Notes under the pieces: model-generated
Told to the model about the DNA's origin: nothing
What the model saw: the letters and a program-made list of their open reading frames with translations, nothing else
The model's database searches: none
Translations under genes and position numbers: made by a program
Shown here: positions 1-7,526 of the stretch, one piece after another
Layout: each line of letters opens with the position of its first letter
How positions within the stretch are numbered: position 1 is the first letter of the stretch
Origin: Deinococci bacterium
GTDB taxonomy: Bacteria > Deinococcota > Deinococci > Deinococcales > Trueperaceae
Direction of reading: 5' to 3'
Assembly (NCBI GenBank): GCA_030149325.1
Contig: JASBRS010000010.1
Location: 105,889 to 169,888, forward strand
DNA length: 64,000 bases

Positions 1-675
1 CATACCCTCGCCTTCACGGTCGGGTCGATCGGGCTCGAGCTGATCCTGGGCGTCGCGGTGGCGCTGTTCCTCGACCGCGCCTTCGTCGGCCGCCGCATCC
101 TGCGCGCCCTGCTCATCCTGCCGCTGGCGTTGCCGACGGTCGTGAACGCGGTGATGTGGCGCTGGATCTACAACCCCGAGTACGGCGCCCTCAACGCCCT
201 CCTCACGCAGACCCACCTGCTGCCCGACTACCGCAGTTGGCTGGGCGCGCCCGGCATCGCCATGGCCATGATCGTCGTGGCCGACGTGTGGAAGAACTTC
301 ACCCTGGTGGCGCTGCTGGTGCTGGCGGCCCTGCAGACCATCCCGGTCGAGCTGCACGACGCCGCTCGCGTCGACGGCGCCGGTGGCGTGCAGCGGCTGC
401 GCTACATCACCCTGCCCGGCATCCGGCCGGCGCTGCTGGTGGCGCTGGTGCTGCGCACGGTGGAGGCGCTCAAGGTCTTCGACATCATCTACGTGATGAC
501 GCGAGGCGGCCCGGCCAGCTCGACCAAGACGCTGTCGTTCCTGGTCTACGAGGAGGCCTTCAGCTTCCTGCAGCTCGGCAGCGCGGCCGCCTACGCCTTC
601 CTGACGGTGGCGCTGATCCTGGTGTTCGTGGCCGTCTACATCCGCTTGCTGCAGTCGCGGGGGGTGGCGGGATGA
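1..675 (+). CDS. Sugar ABC transporter permease, MalF/UgpA type (5' truncated)
   Basis: The reading frame is open from base 1, so the true start lies outside the window; 224 residues are visible. Hydrophobic segments alternate with short loops. The cytoplasmic EAA loop, which docks on the ATPase subunit, is seen as ELHDAARVDGAGGVQRLRYI followed by TLPGIRP, placing this in the binding-protein-dependent sugar permease family (BPD_transp_1). TRGGPASSTKTLSFLVYEEA near the end is typical of MalF-like subunits. Its TGA overlaps the ATG of the next permease (ATGA), so the two are translationally coupled. The binding protein and ATPase are not in the window; the latter is often a shared MsiK-like protein. 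The substrate cannot be read from the permease, but the SIS and PfkB genes downstream suggest a sugar or sugar-amine. Confidence 0.93.
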   Translation, partial: HTLAFTVGSIGLELILGVAVALFLDRAFVGRRILRALLILPLALPTVVNAVMWRWIYNPEYGALNALLTQTHLLPDYRSWLGAPGIAMAMIVVADVWKNFTLVALLVLAALQTIPVELHDAARVDGAGGVQRLRYITLPGIRPALLVALVLRTVEALKVFDIIYVMTRGGPASSTKTLSFLVYEEAFSFLQLGSAAAYAFLTVALILVFVAVYIRLLQSRGVAG

Positions 676-1532
676 CGCGGGCGGCCGCGCCGCGCCGCCG
701 GCGGCTGCTGGCGGCGGTGCTGACCTACGTCGGGGCCGTGCTGCTGGCCGCGTTCCTGCTGGCGCCGTTCGTGTGGCTGTTCATCTCCAGCCTGGCGCCG
801 TTGGCCGACCTGATCCAGCGGCCGCTCCAGTGGATCCCGCCCCACGCCTCGTTCGACCGTTACCGCACCATCTTCTTCGGAGCCGACGGACGCGACTTCC
901 GCTTCGCGCTGCGCAACAGCGCGGAGGTGGCGGGCCTCGCCACCTCCATCAGCCTGGTCGCCGGCATGCTCGGCGCCTACGCCCTGTCGCGCTTCCCCAG
1001 CCGCGGTCGCAGCGGGCTCCTGTATCTGATGCTGGCCACCTACATGACGCCGCCGGTGGCCATCTTGTTGCCGCTCTACCTGATCCTCAGCCGCGTCGGC
1101 CTGCTCAACAGCGTGCTGGGCCTGGCGCTGGTCTACACCTCGTTCCTGACGCCGTTCCTGACCTGGATCCTGAAGGGGTTCTTCGACGCCATCCCGGAGG
1201 AGCTGGAGGAGGCGGCGCGCATCGACGGCGCCTCCCGGGTGGGCTCGTTGGTGCGGGTGGTGCTGCCGCTGTCGCTGCCGGGGGTGATCACCGCGGTGCT
1301 GTTCGGCGTCATCCTGGCGTGGGACGAGTTCCTCTACGCCCTGATCTTCACCAGCTCCACCGCCGCCAAGACGCTGCCGGTGGCGATCTCGGAGTTCACC
1401 TCGCGCTTCGCCGTCGACTACGGCCTGATGGCCGCGGGCGGCATCGTCGCGGCGCTGCCTCCGCTGATCCTGGCGTTCGCGCTGCAGCGCTACCTCATCG
1501 CGGGCCTGACGGCCGGCAGCGTGAAGGGGTGA
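672..1532 (+). CDS. Sugar ABC transporter permease, MalG/UgpE type
   Basis: 286 aa, full length for a MalG-type subunit. The start is the ATG overlapping the upstream stop (ATGA). After a basic N-terminus the protein has six predicted membrane spans. The EAA loop near residues 175-195 reads EELEEAARIDGAS and continues to VVLPLSLPG. The C-terminus ends in the family-typical ALQRYLIAGLTAGSVKG. It should form the membrane heterodimer with the preceding permease. The stop is followed after 2 nt by the ATG of the SIS-domain gene, so transport and catabolism share one transcript. Confidence 0.95.
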   Translation: MTRAAAPRRRRLLAAVLTYVGAVLLAAFLLAPFVWLFISSLAPLADLIQRPLQWIPPHASFDRYRTIFFGADGRDFRFALRNSAEVAGLATSISLVAGMLGAYALSRFPSRGRSGLLYLMLATYMTPPVAILLPLYLILSRVGLLNSVLGLALVYTSFLTPFLTWILKGFFDAIPEELEEAARIDGASRVGSLVRVVLPLSLPGVITAVLFGVILAWDEFLYALIFTSSTAAKTLPVAISEFTSRFAVDYGLMAAGGIVAALPPLILAFALQRYLIAGLTAGSVKG

Positions 1533-1534
1533 GC

Positions 1535-2554
1535 ATGGCCGACCTCCCCGACCTCGGAGCCGAGTTGCTGCACGAGATGACGCGGCAGCCGGAGGCGGTG
1601 GCGCGCACCGTCGAGGACGCCGCCCTAGGGCGCTACCTGGGACGGGTCGCCGACGCCGTGCGGACGAGCGGCGAGCTGCTGGTGACCGGCATGGGCGGAT
1701 CGTTCCACGCCGGGCTGGTGCTGGCCAGGATGCTGCGCGCGTGCGGGGTCCGCGCCTGGGCGCTGCCGTCCTCGGAGCTGGCGCACTACGACGTCCCCGC
1801 GGTGTGGCCGCGGCTGCTGCTCAGCCAGTCGGGGGCGTCGATCGAGATCACGCGCCTGTTGGAGCGCTGGCAGGGCGACGCCTTCGGCCTGACGCTCGAT
1901 CCTGACAGCCCGCTGGGGCAGGCTGGGGCCGGCGTGGTGCCGGGCGGTCCGGAGCGCGCCTACGCCGCCACGCGCTCCTTCACCACCACCGTCGCGGCGC
2001 TCTACCGGCTGGCCGCGGAGCTGGGGGCCGAGGTGGACGTCGGCGGGCTGGCGGCGAGCCTGGTGCCGGCGCTGGCCCCGCTCCCCGGCCTCGAGCCGGC
2101 GCTCGCGCAGCTCGAAGGCGCGGACGCCGTGTTCGTGACCGGCCGGGGGCTGCTGCACGGGTTGGCGGAGTACGTGGCCTTGCTGCTGATGGAGTTGACG
2201 CGGCTGCCGTGCGCGCCGCTGGAGGCCGCCCAGTTCCGGCACGGGCCGGTGGAGGCGGCCGGCGAGCGGCTGGCGGCGGTGGCGCTGGTCGCGCAGGGGG
2301 AGCCGGGTCGGCTGGTACGGCGTTTCGCGTCGGTACTCGCGGCCGCCGGCAGCCCGACGCTGGTGCTCGGCGCGAGGGACGATGCGGGCGAGGCCGACGA
2401 GGTGGCCACGGTGGCGCTCCCTGCCGCCGGCGAGGCCGCCGCGGTGCTGCCGCTGGCGGTGGCGGCCCAGCGGCTGGGGGTGCTGATGGCGGAGGCGCGC
2501 GGCATCGTGCCGGGGGTCCCGCTGCGCTCGGGGAAGGTCACGCGTGAGGAGTGA
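1535..2554 (+). CDS. SIS-domain sugar isomerase/deglycase (FrlB/AgaS/GlmS-C-like)
   Basis: 339 aa with two sugar isomerase (SIS) domains and no glutaminase domain. The first phosphosugar-binding loop is GMGGSFHAG near residue 54, with LLSQSGASIEITR following. The second half carries VFVTGRGLLHGLAEYVALLL and EAAQFRHGPVEA, the pattern found in the isomerase half of GlmS and in FrlB and AgaS. Such proteins isomerise or deglycate amino-sugar phosphates. Together with two ABC permeases before it and a PfkB kinase after it (11-bp overlap), the layout matches frl operons, in which FrlB cleaves fructosamine 6-phosphate to glucose 6-phosphate and an amino acid. That specific role is inference; an amino-sugar isomerase is the main alternative. 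Confidence 0.85.
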   Translation: MADLPDLGAELLHEMTRQPEAVARTVEDAALGRYLGRVADAVRTSGELLVTGMGGSFHAGLVLARMLRACGVRAWALPSSELAHYDVPAVWPRLLLSQSGASIEITRLLERWQGDAFGLTLDPDSPLGQAGAGVVPGGPERAYAATRSFTTTVAALYRLAAELGAEVDVGGLAASLVPALAPLPGLEPALAQLEGADAVFVTGRGLLHGLAEYVALLLMELTRLPCAPLEAAQFRHGPVEAAGERLAAVALVAQGEPGRLVRRFASVLAAAGSPTLVLGARDDAGEADEVATVALPAAGEAAAVLPLAVAAQRLGVLMAEARGIVPGVPLRSGKVTREE

Positions 2555-3473
2555 TCCGGCGCGCGCCACGGGCGCGCGCCGCGTCCACCTGATCGGTAAC
2601 GTCGACCTCGACCTGGTGCTGGGGCCGGTGGCGCCGTGGCCGGAGGTCGGGACCGAACGGATCGTGGCTCGGCGCGAGGCACGCGTCGGCGGCGCCGCCG
2701 GCGTGGCGGCGTTGGCGTTGCAGGCGCTGGGCGTGCCCTTCCGGCTGCACGCGCGCATCGGCGACGACGCCTTCGGGGAGGTGGTGCGCGAGGGCCTCGG
2801 CACGGCCGGCGCGCAGCTCGAGGTCGTGCGGGCCGGCACCGCCGTGTCGGTCGGGGTGGCGCACCCCGACGGCGAGCGCACCTTCCTCACCCACCTCGGG
2901 CACCTCGAAGAGCTCGATCTGGAGGCGATCGCGAACGAGCTGGAGGGCGGTCCACCGGGGTTGGTGCTGCTGTGCGGCAGCTTCCTGATGCCGCCCCTGC
3001 GGGGAGGGGGCGGGCTCGAGCTGGCGCGGCGGGCGCACGCCGCCGGGCACGAGCTGCTGTTCGACTCCGGCTGGCCCAGCGAGGGCTTCACCGCGCCGGT
3101 GCGGGCCGAGCTGGACGCGCTGGCGCCGCACCTGACGCTGGCGCTGCCCAACCTGGCGGAGGCGACCGGGTGGACCGGAACGGCCGACGTCGAGGCGGCG
3201 CTGCGCGCCCTCGAGCGCCGCGGCGTTCGTGCGGTGGTCAAGCGCGGCGCCGAGGGGGCGAGCTGGCTGGAGGGGGGCGAGGTGCGCTCGGTGGCGGCGC
3301 CCAGGGTGGAGGTGGCCGACTCGGTGGGGGCCGGCGACGCCTTCAACGCGGCGCTGATCGCAGCACTGGCGCGCCGTGTTGAGCTGCCTGCGGCGGTGGC
3401 GCAGGGCGTGGCGTACGCCAGCGCGGTGGTGGCGTCGCAGCCGCGCGGCTACCCGCAACGCGTGCCCGGGTGA
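2544..3473 (+). CDS. PfkB-family carbohydrate kinase
   Basis: 309 aa, normal size for the ribokinase/PfkB family. The start is a GTG overlapping the SIS gene by 11 bp. Near the N-terminus GNVDLDLVLG is the substrate-binding strand, followed by a GGAAGVAA glycine motif. The C-terminal signature DSVGAGDAFNAALIAAL, near residue 257, contains the catalytic Asp and the anion hole. PfkB enzymes phosphorylate sugars or nucleosides using ATP. Beside a SIS protein and ABC permeases the likely substrate is an imported sugar or fructosamine (FrlD-like role), but the substrate cannot be fixed from sequence. It is the last gene of this operon; the next gene is convergent. Confidence 0.9.
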   Translation: MRSDPARATGARRVHLIGNVDLDLVLGPVAPWPEVGTERIVARREARVGGAAGVAALALQALGVPFRLHARIGDDAFGEVVREGLGTAGAQLEVVRAGTAVSVGVAHPDGERTFLTHLGHLEELDLEAIANELEGGPPGLVLLCGSFLMPPLRGGGGLELARRAHAAGHELLFDSGWPSEGFTAPVRAELDALAPHLTLALPNLAEATGWTGTADVEAALRALERRGVRAVVKRGAEGASWLEGGEVRSVAAPRVEVADSVGAGDAFNAALIAALARRVELPAAVAQGVAYASAVVASQPRGYPQRVPG

Positions 3474-3474
3474 C

Positions 3475-3921
3475 TCAGGCGAAGGGCGGCCGCGCGTCCA
3501 GCTCGCCGGAGCCGTAGCGGCGCTCGCGCGCCCGCCTCAGCGCCTCGGTGGCCAGGCCGGCGGCCTCGTCGGCCGACCGTCCGAGGTTGGCGATCTTGCG
3601 CTCGATGGCGCGTTCGAGATCGCCGGCGCGGGAGCGGTAGTGGTCGCCGAAGGCGAAGTGCTGGGCGGCCTTGACGGCGTCGCCGACCGACAGCGCGTCC
3701 TCGCCGACGTGCGTCTCGGCGAGAGAGCGATCGCGCAGCGACAGCAGCCGGCCGTAGAGCGCGGTGAGGCGCTCGAGCAGCGCCGCCTCCGGCGCGGCCG
3801 CGGCGCCACCGGCGGGCACGCCGGCGTGCGCGGCAGTGCGGCGGAACCAGGGTCGGGGTCCGGGGCGCAGCAGATCGCGTAGGCCCCGGGGCTCGTGCGA
3901 TCGTCTCTCGAAGGGGTTCAC
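3475..3921 (-). CDS. Hypothetical protein with helical C-terminal domain
   Basis: 148 aa, no family recognised. The start chosen is the GTG at 3921, preceded at a 5-nt spacing by a strong GGGAGG ribosome binding site; an upstream GTG (3978) lacks one. The N-terminal 60 residues are basic and proline/alanine rich. The remainder looks alpha-helical (ALLERLTALYGRLLSLRDRS, then AVKAAQHFAFGDHYRSR and RAIERKIANLG), suggesting a small helical bundle. No signal peptide or membrane span is visible. It is convergent with the PfkB gene, with one base between them. A near-consensus promoter lies about 325 nt upstream, leaving an unusually long leader. Confidence 0.65.
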   Translation of the reverse strand: MNPFERRSHEPRGLRDLLRPGPRPWFRRTAAHAGVPAGGAAAAPEAALLERLTALYGRLLSLRDRSLAETHVGEDALSVGDAVKAAQHFAFGDHYRSRAGDLERAIERKIANLGRSADEAAGLATEALRRARERRYGSGELDARPPFA

Positions 3922-4527
3922 GGTCACCTCCCGTGCTACGGGCACGGTGTGCGCGCTTCCTCGCGGGTTCGGGGCCACCGCTGTGGGCCGAGGCCTTCCC
4001 GGCGAGGCGGCGCGGCGTTCGGGGGTTCGTGCGTCGGGGGTCCGGTCGCTGGGGTCCGGACGGCGTCAGGCGTCGAGCGTCGGCGTCGACCGTCGGGTGC
4101 CGGACGCGGGGTTCGTCGTGCGGTGCAGCGCGAGGCGCTGAGGGGGTTGTGGGGTCATCGTGGACCTCGCTTCGGACGCGCCGTCGGGCGCGGAGGGGTC
4201 GTCGGGGGACTCCGGCGGGGCCTCCTGGGTCCGGAGTCAGCCGGAGCATAGGAGAGGCCGGAGGGGCTGTCAAGCGCAATCGGGACGGTCTGCGACCTTC
4301 ATGATGACGATCTGCGAGAACGCGTCCTGGAAGCAGGGGAACGTGAGGATGAGCGCTCCATGAGGTTCACGCTCGCCTAACATCGGGTTCAGGCGACGAA
4401 GGGTCTTCTGCTCCGCCCCGAGGGCGAGTCGGCGGTGCGTTGCGCGCGTGCCTCGCGACGCGCCGGGGGCGTGGAGAGATGCGGGTCCGAGGCACGTCGA
4501 GCGCACCCCAGGTCTACGCGACGCGTG
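3922..4527. other. Intergenic region: promoter plus long leader, no convincing gene
   Basis: About 600 bp between two minus-strand genes. It holds the strong promoter at 4245-4273 and the leader of the 3475-3921 gene. A 30-residue ORF on the minus strand (4159-4067) has only a weak GAGG before it. Another minus-strand frame ending at 4270 (last residues FSQIVIMKVADRPDCA) has natural-looking composition but no ribosome binding site; it could be a decayed gene end. I could not assign either. Confidence 0.5.
4245..4273 (-). promoter_or_regulatory. Near-consensus sigma-70 promoter for the gene at 3475-3921
   Basis: On the minus strand TTGACA (4273-4268) is separated by exactly 17 bp from TATGCT (4250-4245). 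Transcription should begin near 4238, leaving a leader of roughly 315 nt before the GTG at 3921. Confidence 0.75.
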
Positions 4528-7290
4528 TCAGGACGGTGTCTTTTCGCCCGCGGACGGCTGCGCTGCGGCGCCCTCCTCGAGCAGCTCGACGTACCCGGCA
4601 TCGCCGTGCACGCGGACGCGCTGGCCGGTGCGGATGCGGGTGGTGGCCTCGTCGACGCCCACCACCGCCGGCAGGCCGTACTCGCGCGCCACCACCGAGC
4701 CGTGCGTCATCAGGCCGCCGACCTCCATCACGAGCCCGGCCGCGTGCGTGAACAGGGGCGTCCAGCCGGGGTCGGTGAAGGGGGCGATGAGGATCTCGCC
4801 GGGCAGGAGCCCGGCATGGGCCGGGTCGAGCACCACCCGCGCCCGCCCTTCGACCACGCCCGGCGACACCGCGCTGCCCACCAGCGCGCCCTCGGGCGCC
4901 TGGCCGGCATGCGCCGCCAGGCTGGGCACCAGGCCGTCGCTGGTCATCAGGCGCGGCGGCGTCAGGCGCGCGAAACGCTCCTGATCGGCGCGTCGGGCCG
5001 CGACGGTGGAGCTCAGGTCGCGCGCTCCAACGGCACCGTCGACGAGGGCGCCGCCGGCCCCGAGGACACGCTGGCCCGCCGGCCCGTCGCGCCCGGCGGC
5101 CGCCAGCAGCTCCGGCCAGGTCAGCCACCATACGTCGTCGCGCTGCTCCAGGGCGCCGCTCGCGACCAGGCGGTCGCCGGCCTCGAGGACCACCGGCCGC
5201 ACCAGGTCCAGGGTGCGCACCAGCAGGTACTTGGGGTGCTCCCGCAGCGCTGGGAGGCCGCGCGCGACGCGGGTCAGACGCCCCACCCAGGGACCTCGCA
5301 GCCACCCCCAGGCGCCGCGCGCGGCGCTCCGCCGCAGGCGCTCGGCGGCGGCCTCGCCGGCCTTGGCGAGGGCCGCGTGGTGGGCGCGGTGGCCGCCCGC
5401 GACGTCGTGCTGCAAGTTGCTGACGACCATCCCCAGCAGCGAGGTGGGGTCGTCGCGCCACCGCGGCTGCGCCAGGTCGATCTCGGCGGGGCCGCGCATG
5501 CCGTAGCGCTCCAGGAAGGCCTCCACGGCGGCGAGGAAGGCGGGCCCGCCGGGCAGCTCGCGGGCAGCGTCGAGGCGCTCGAGGGCCGATCGGCGGTCGT
5601 CGCCGAGGAGCGCCACCAGCTCCGGGTGCCCGCGGGCGGCGTCCGCCAGGTCGCCGACGCGCAGGTCCATCTCGGTGGTGACGTTGCCGCTCAGCCCGCG
5701 GGCGACGGCGGCGACGTCGTCGGCGTGGCCGCGAGGCGCCCAGCGCCGGAGCAGGTGGTAGCCCACGATGCCGCCCGCGATGAACGGGGGCAGCTTCCAG
5801 GCTCCCTCGAGGAAGACCTCCTCGAGGACGTCGTAGGCGGCACGCAGCCGCGCCGGTAGGTCGTCCGCGGCGCCGAGCCGGTGCCGTGCCCGCTCGAGGT
5901 AGCCCTCGACGGCGGCTTCCGCGACCTCGGAGGCGCGGTCGAGGCGACGCAGCACCAGCCAGCCCAGGGCCTGCGACGCCAGCGGCGCCATGTTCCGACG
6001 GAACGCTCCCCAGCCGACGCGCTCGCCGTGCGCGCGGAAGTCCGCTCCGGCCGCCAACCGACGGAGGACGGCGGGCGCCGAGGGGTCGGCGTTGGCGAGG
6101 ATGCCGGGCAGCACGCGGCGGCCGAGCGGGTGGCGCAGCAGCGGCGAGAGGTCGAGGTACATGCGGCCGCCGGCCAGGGGCAGGTACGGGTTGGGTTGCC
6201 CGGGCGGCCGCCCGAACGGGAGCAGCACGCGCCAGGTCGACAGACCCAGCGGCGACATCGGCCGCAGCACGCCCTGGGCGTGCGAGAAGCTGAAGTACAG
6301 GTGGGTGCCGCCGTCGGTCGGGCGCGGCTCGGGCAGGGGGTAGAGCGAGGTGATGGGGCGCGCCTGCAGCACGTGGAGCTCGTCGCCCTGCCAGGCCCAC
6401 TCGACGTCCTGAGGGCTCCCGAAGTGTGCCTCGATGCGCTCGCCGAGCGCGCTCAGCTCCAGCACGCGGCGGTCGTCGAGGGAGGCCATCGTGCGGCGCT
6501 CGCCGCGCAGCGCTCGGCGCTCGACGCCCCCCTCGACGGCCGGCACGATGCTCAGGGACTTGTCGGAGATGTGGCGCTCGACGATGGCGCCGTCACGGCG
6601 GTCGACGCGGAAGCGGTCGGCGGTCACCACGCCCGAGACCAACGCCTCCCCCAGCCCGAAGCCGGCGTCGATGACGGAGGTACGGCGGTCGCCCGACACC
6701 GGGTCGGCGGTGAACAGGATGCCGGCTACGTCGGCGTCGACCATGCGCTGCACCACCACCGACAGCGCCACCTCGCGATGATCGAAGCCGTTGCGCTGCC
6801 GGTAGAGGATGGCGCGCTCGGTGAAGAGCGAGGCCCAGCAGCGCCGGACGGCGTCGAGCACGCCGGCCTCGCCGCGCACGTTGAGGTAGGTGTCCTGCTG
6901 GCCTGCGAAGGAGGCGCCGGGCAGGTCCTCGGCGGTGGCGCTCGAGCGCACCGCGTAGGCGTGACCCTCGCCGGCCCGCCGCCAGGCCTCGGCGATGGCC
7001 GCGGCGAGCTCGCCGGGCACCGGCGTGGCCTGCAGCGCCGCGCGCAACGCCGCGCCGAGCTCCCCTGCGGCATCGGCGTCGGCGCCCGCGAGGCCGCCGA
7101 GCAGCGCCCCCGCCTCGGCGGAGGCGGCGAGGAAGGCGCGGTAGGCGTCGGTCGTGACGCAGAAGCCGCTGGGGACGTTGAAGCCGGCGCGTGCCAGCTC
7201 GCCCAGGTTGGCCCCCTTGCCGCCGACGCGCGGCAGATCGGCGGCGGAGACGTCCTCCAGGGCGATCACGAGGGGCCCGGAGCGTCCCAC
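4528..7290 (-). CDS. PEP-utilising phosphotransferase, rifampin phosphotransferase-like
   Basis: About 920 aa. The N-terminal third is the PPDK_N ATP-grasp domain (VGGKGANLGELARAGFNVP, then YAVRSSATAEDLPGASFAGQ). The phosphohistidine swivel domain is at the extreme C-terminus, around residues 815-905, with GGLMTHGSVVAREYG and the catalytic His near residue 863. In PEP synthase and PPDK that domain sits in the middle and a TIM barrel follows; here no TIM barrel follows. ATP-grasp, middle domain, C-terminal His domain is the order of rifampin phosphotransferase (Rph), and QGVLRPMSPLGLS in the middle domain also fits. The start is uncertain: GTG 7290 or GTG 7269, neither with a strong RBS. The native substrate is unknown, so rifamycin resistance is only a hypothesis. 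Confidence 0.8.
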   Translation of the reverse strand: MGRSGPLVIALEDVSAADLPRVGGKGANLGELARAGFNVPSGFCVTTDAYRAFLAASAEAGALLGGLAGADADAAGELGAALRAALQATPVPGELAAAIAEAWRRAGEGHAYAVRSSATAEDLPGASFAGQQDTYLNVRGEAGVLDAVRRCWASLFTERAILYRQRNGFDHREVALSVVVQRMVDADVAGILFTADPVSGDRRTSVIDAGFGLGEALVSGVVTADRFRVDRRDGAIVERHISDKSLSIVPAVEGGVERRALRGERRTMASLDDRRVLELSALGERIEAHFGSPQDVEWAWQGDELHVLQARPITSLYPLPEPRPTDGGTHLYFSFSHAQGVLRPMSPLGLSTWRVLLPFGRPPGQPNPYLPLAGGRMYLDLSPLLRHPLGRRVLPGILANADPSAPAVLRRLAAGADFRAHGERVGWGAFRRNMAPLASQALGWLVLRRLDRASEVAEAAVEGYLERARHRLGAADDLPARLRAAYDVLEEVFLEGAWKLPPFIAGGIVGYHLLRRWAPRGHADDVAAVARGLSGNVTTEMDLRVGDLADAARGHPELVALLGDDRRSALERLDAARELPGGPAFLAAVEAFLERYGMRGPAEIDLAQPRWRDDPTSLLGMVVSNLQHDVAGGHRAHHAALAKAGEAAAERLRRSAARGAWGWLRGPWVGRLTRVARGLPALREHPKYLLVRTLDLVRPVVLEAGDRLVASGALEQRDDVWWLTWPELLAAAGRDGPAGQRVLGAGGALVDGAVGARDLSSTVAARRADQERFARLTPPRLMTSDGLVPSLAAHAGQAPEGALVGSAVSPGVVEGRARVVLDPAHAGLLPGEILIAPFTDPGWTPLFTHAAGLVMEVGGLMTHGSVVAREYGLPAVVGVDEATTRIRTGQRVRVHGDAGYVELLEEGAAAQPSAGEKTPS

Positions 7291-7291
7291 G

Positions 7292-7408
7292 CTAGCGTCC
7301 CACGCCGTCGAAGGACGGTCCGACGGTGAGGTCGACCGGCCCTCCGGTCTCCGCCGGACGGCCGAGGAACGGCGGCTCCTTCCATGCCCGCCACACGGGC
7401 GTTCCCAT
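7292..7408 (-). CDS. Possible leaderless 38-aa ORF directly upstream of the Rph-like gene
   Basis: An ATG at 7408 opens a 38-residue frame (MGTPVWRAWKEPPFLGR...) that ends in TAG at 7292. A TAGGCT -10 box (7421-7416) lies exactly 7 nt before the ATG, so the predicted transcript would start at or next to the codon. The stop is followed after one base by the GTG at 7290 proposed for the Rph-like gene, compatible with translational coupling or leader control. No homologue is recognised. It could also be chance in GC-rich DNA. Confidence 0.4.
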   Translation of the reverse strand: MGTPVWRAWKEPPFLGRPAETGGPVDLTVGPSFDGVGR

Positions 7409-7415
7409 ACTCGAG

Positions 7416-7421
7416 AGCCTA
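7416..7421 (-). promoter_or_regulatory. -10 box for leaderless transcription toward the Rph-like gene
   Basis: TAGGCT on the minus strand, 7 nt upstream of the ATG at 7408. No good -35 hexamer is visible 17 bp further upstream. Confidence 0.4.
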
Positions 7422-7526
7422 GCCCATCCTTCGCGGGCCCTCCTAGGGACTTCGCCTCCGCGCGGTACCGTAGCGGCACGGGAACGCGGCGTCGGCGAGG
7501 GCCGGACGCCCCTCCGGGAGGCAGCC

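Noticed and set aside
4067..4159. 30-codon minus-strand ORF in the leader of the 3475 gene
   Set aside because: Only a weak GAGG precedes it and the peptide (MTPQPPQRLALHRTTN...) is low-complexity; chance ORFs of this size are common here.
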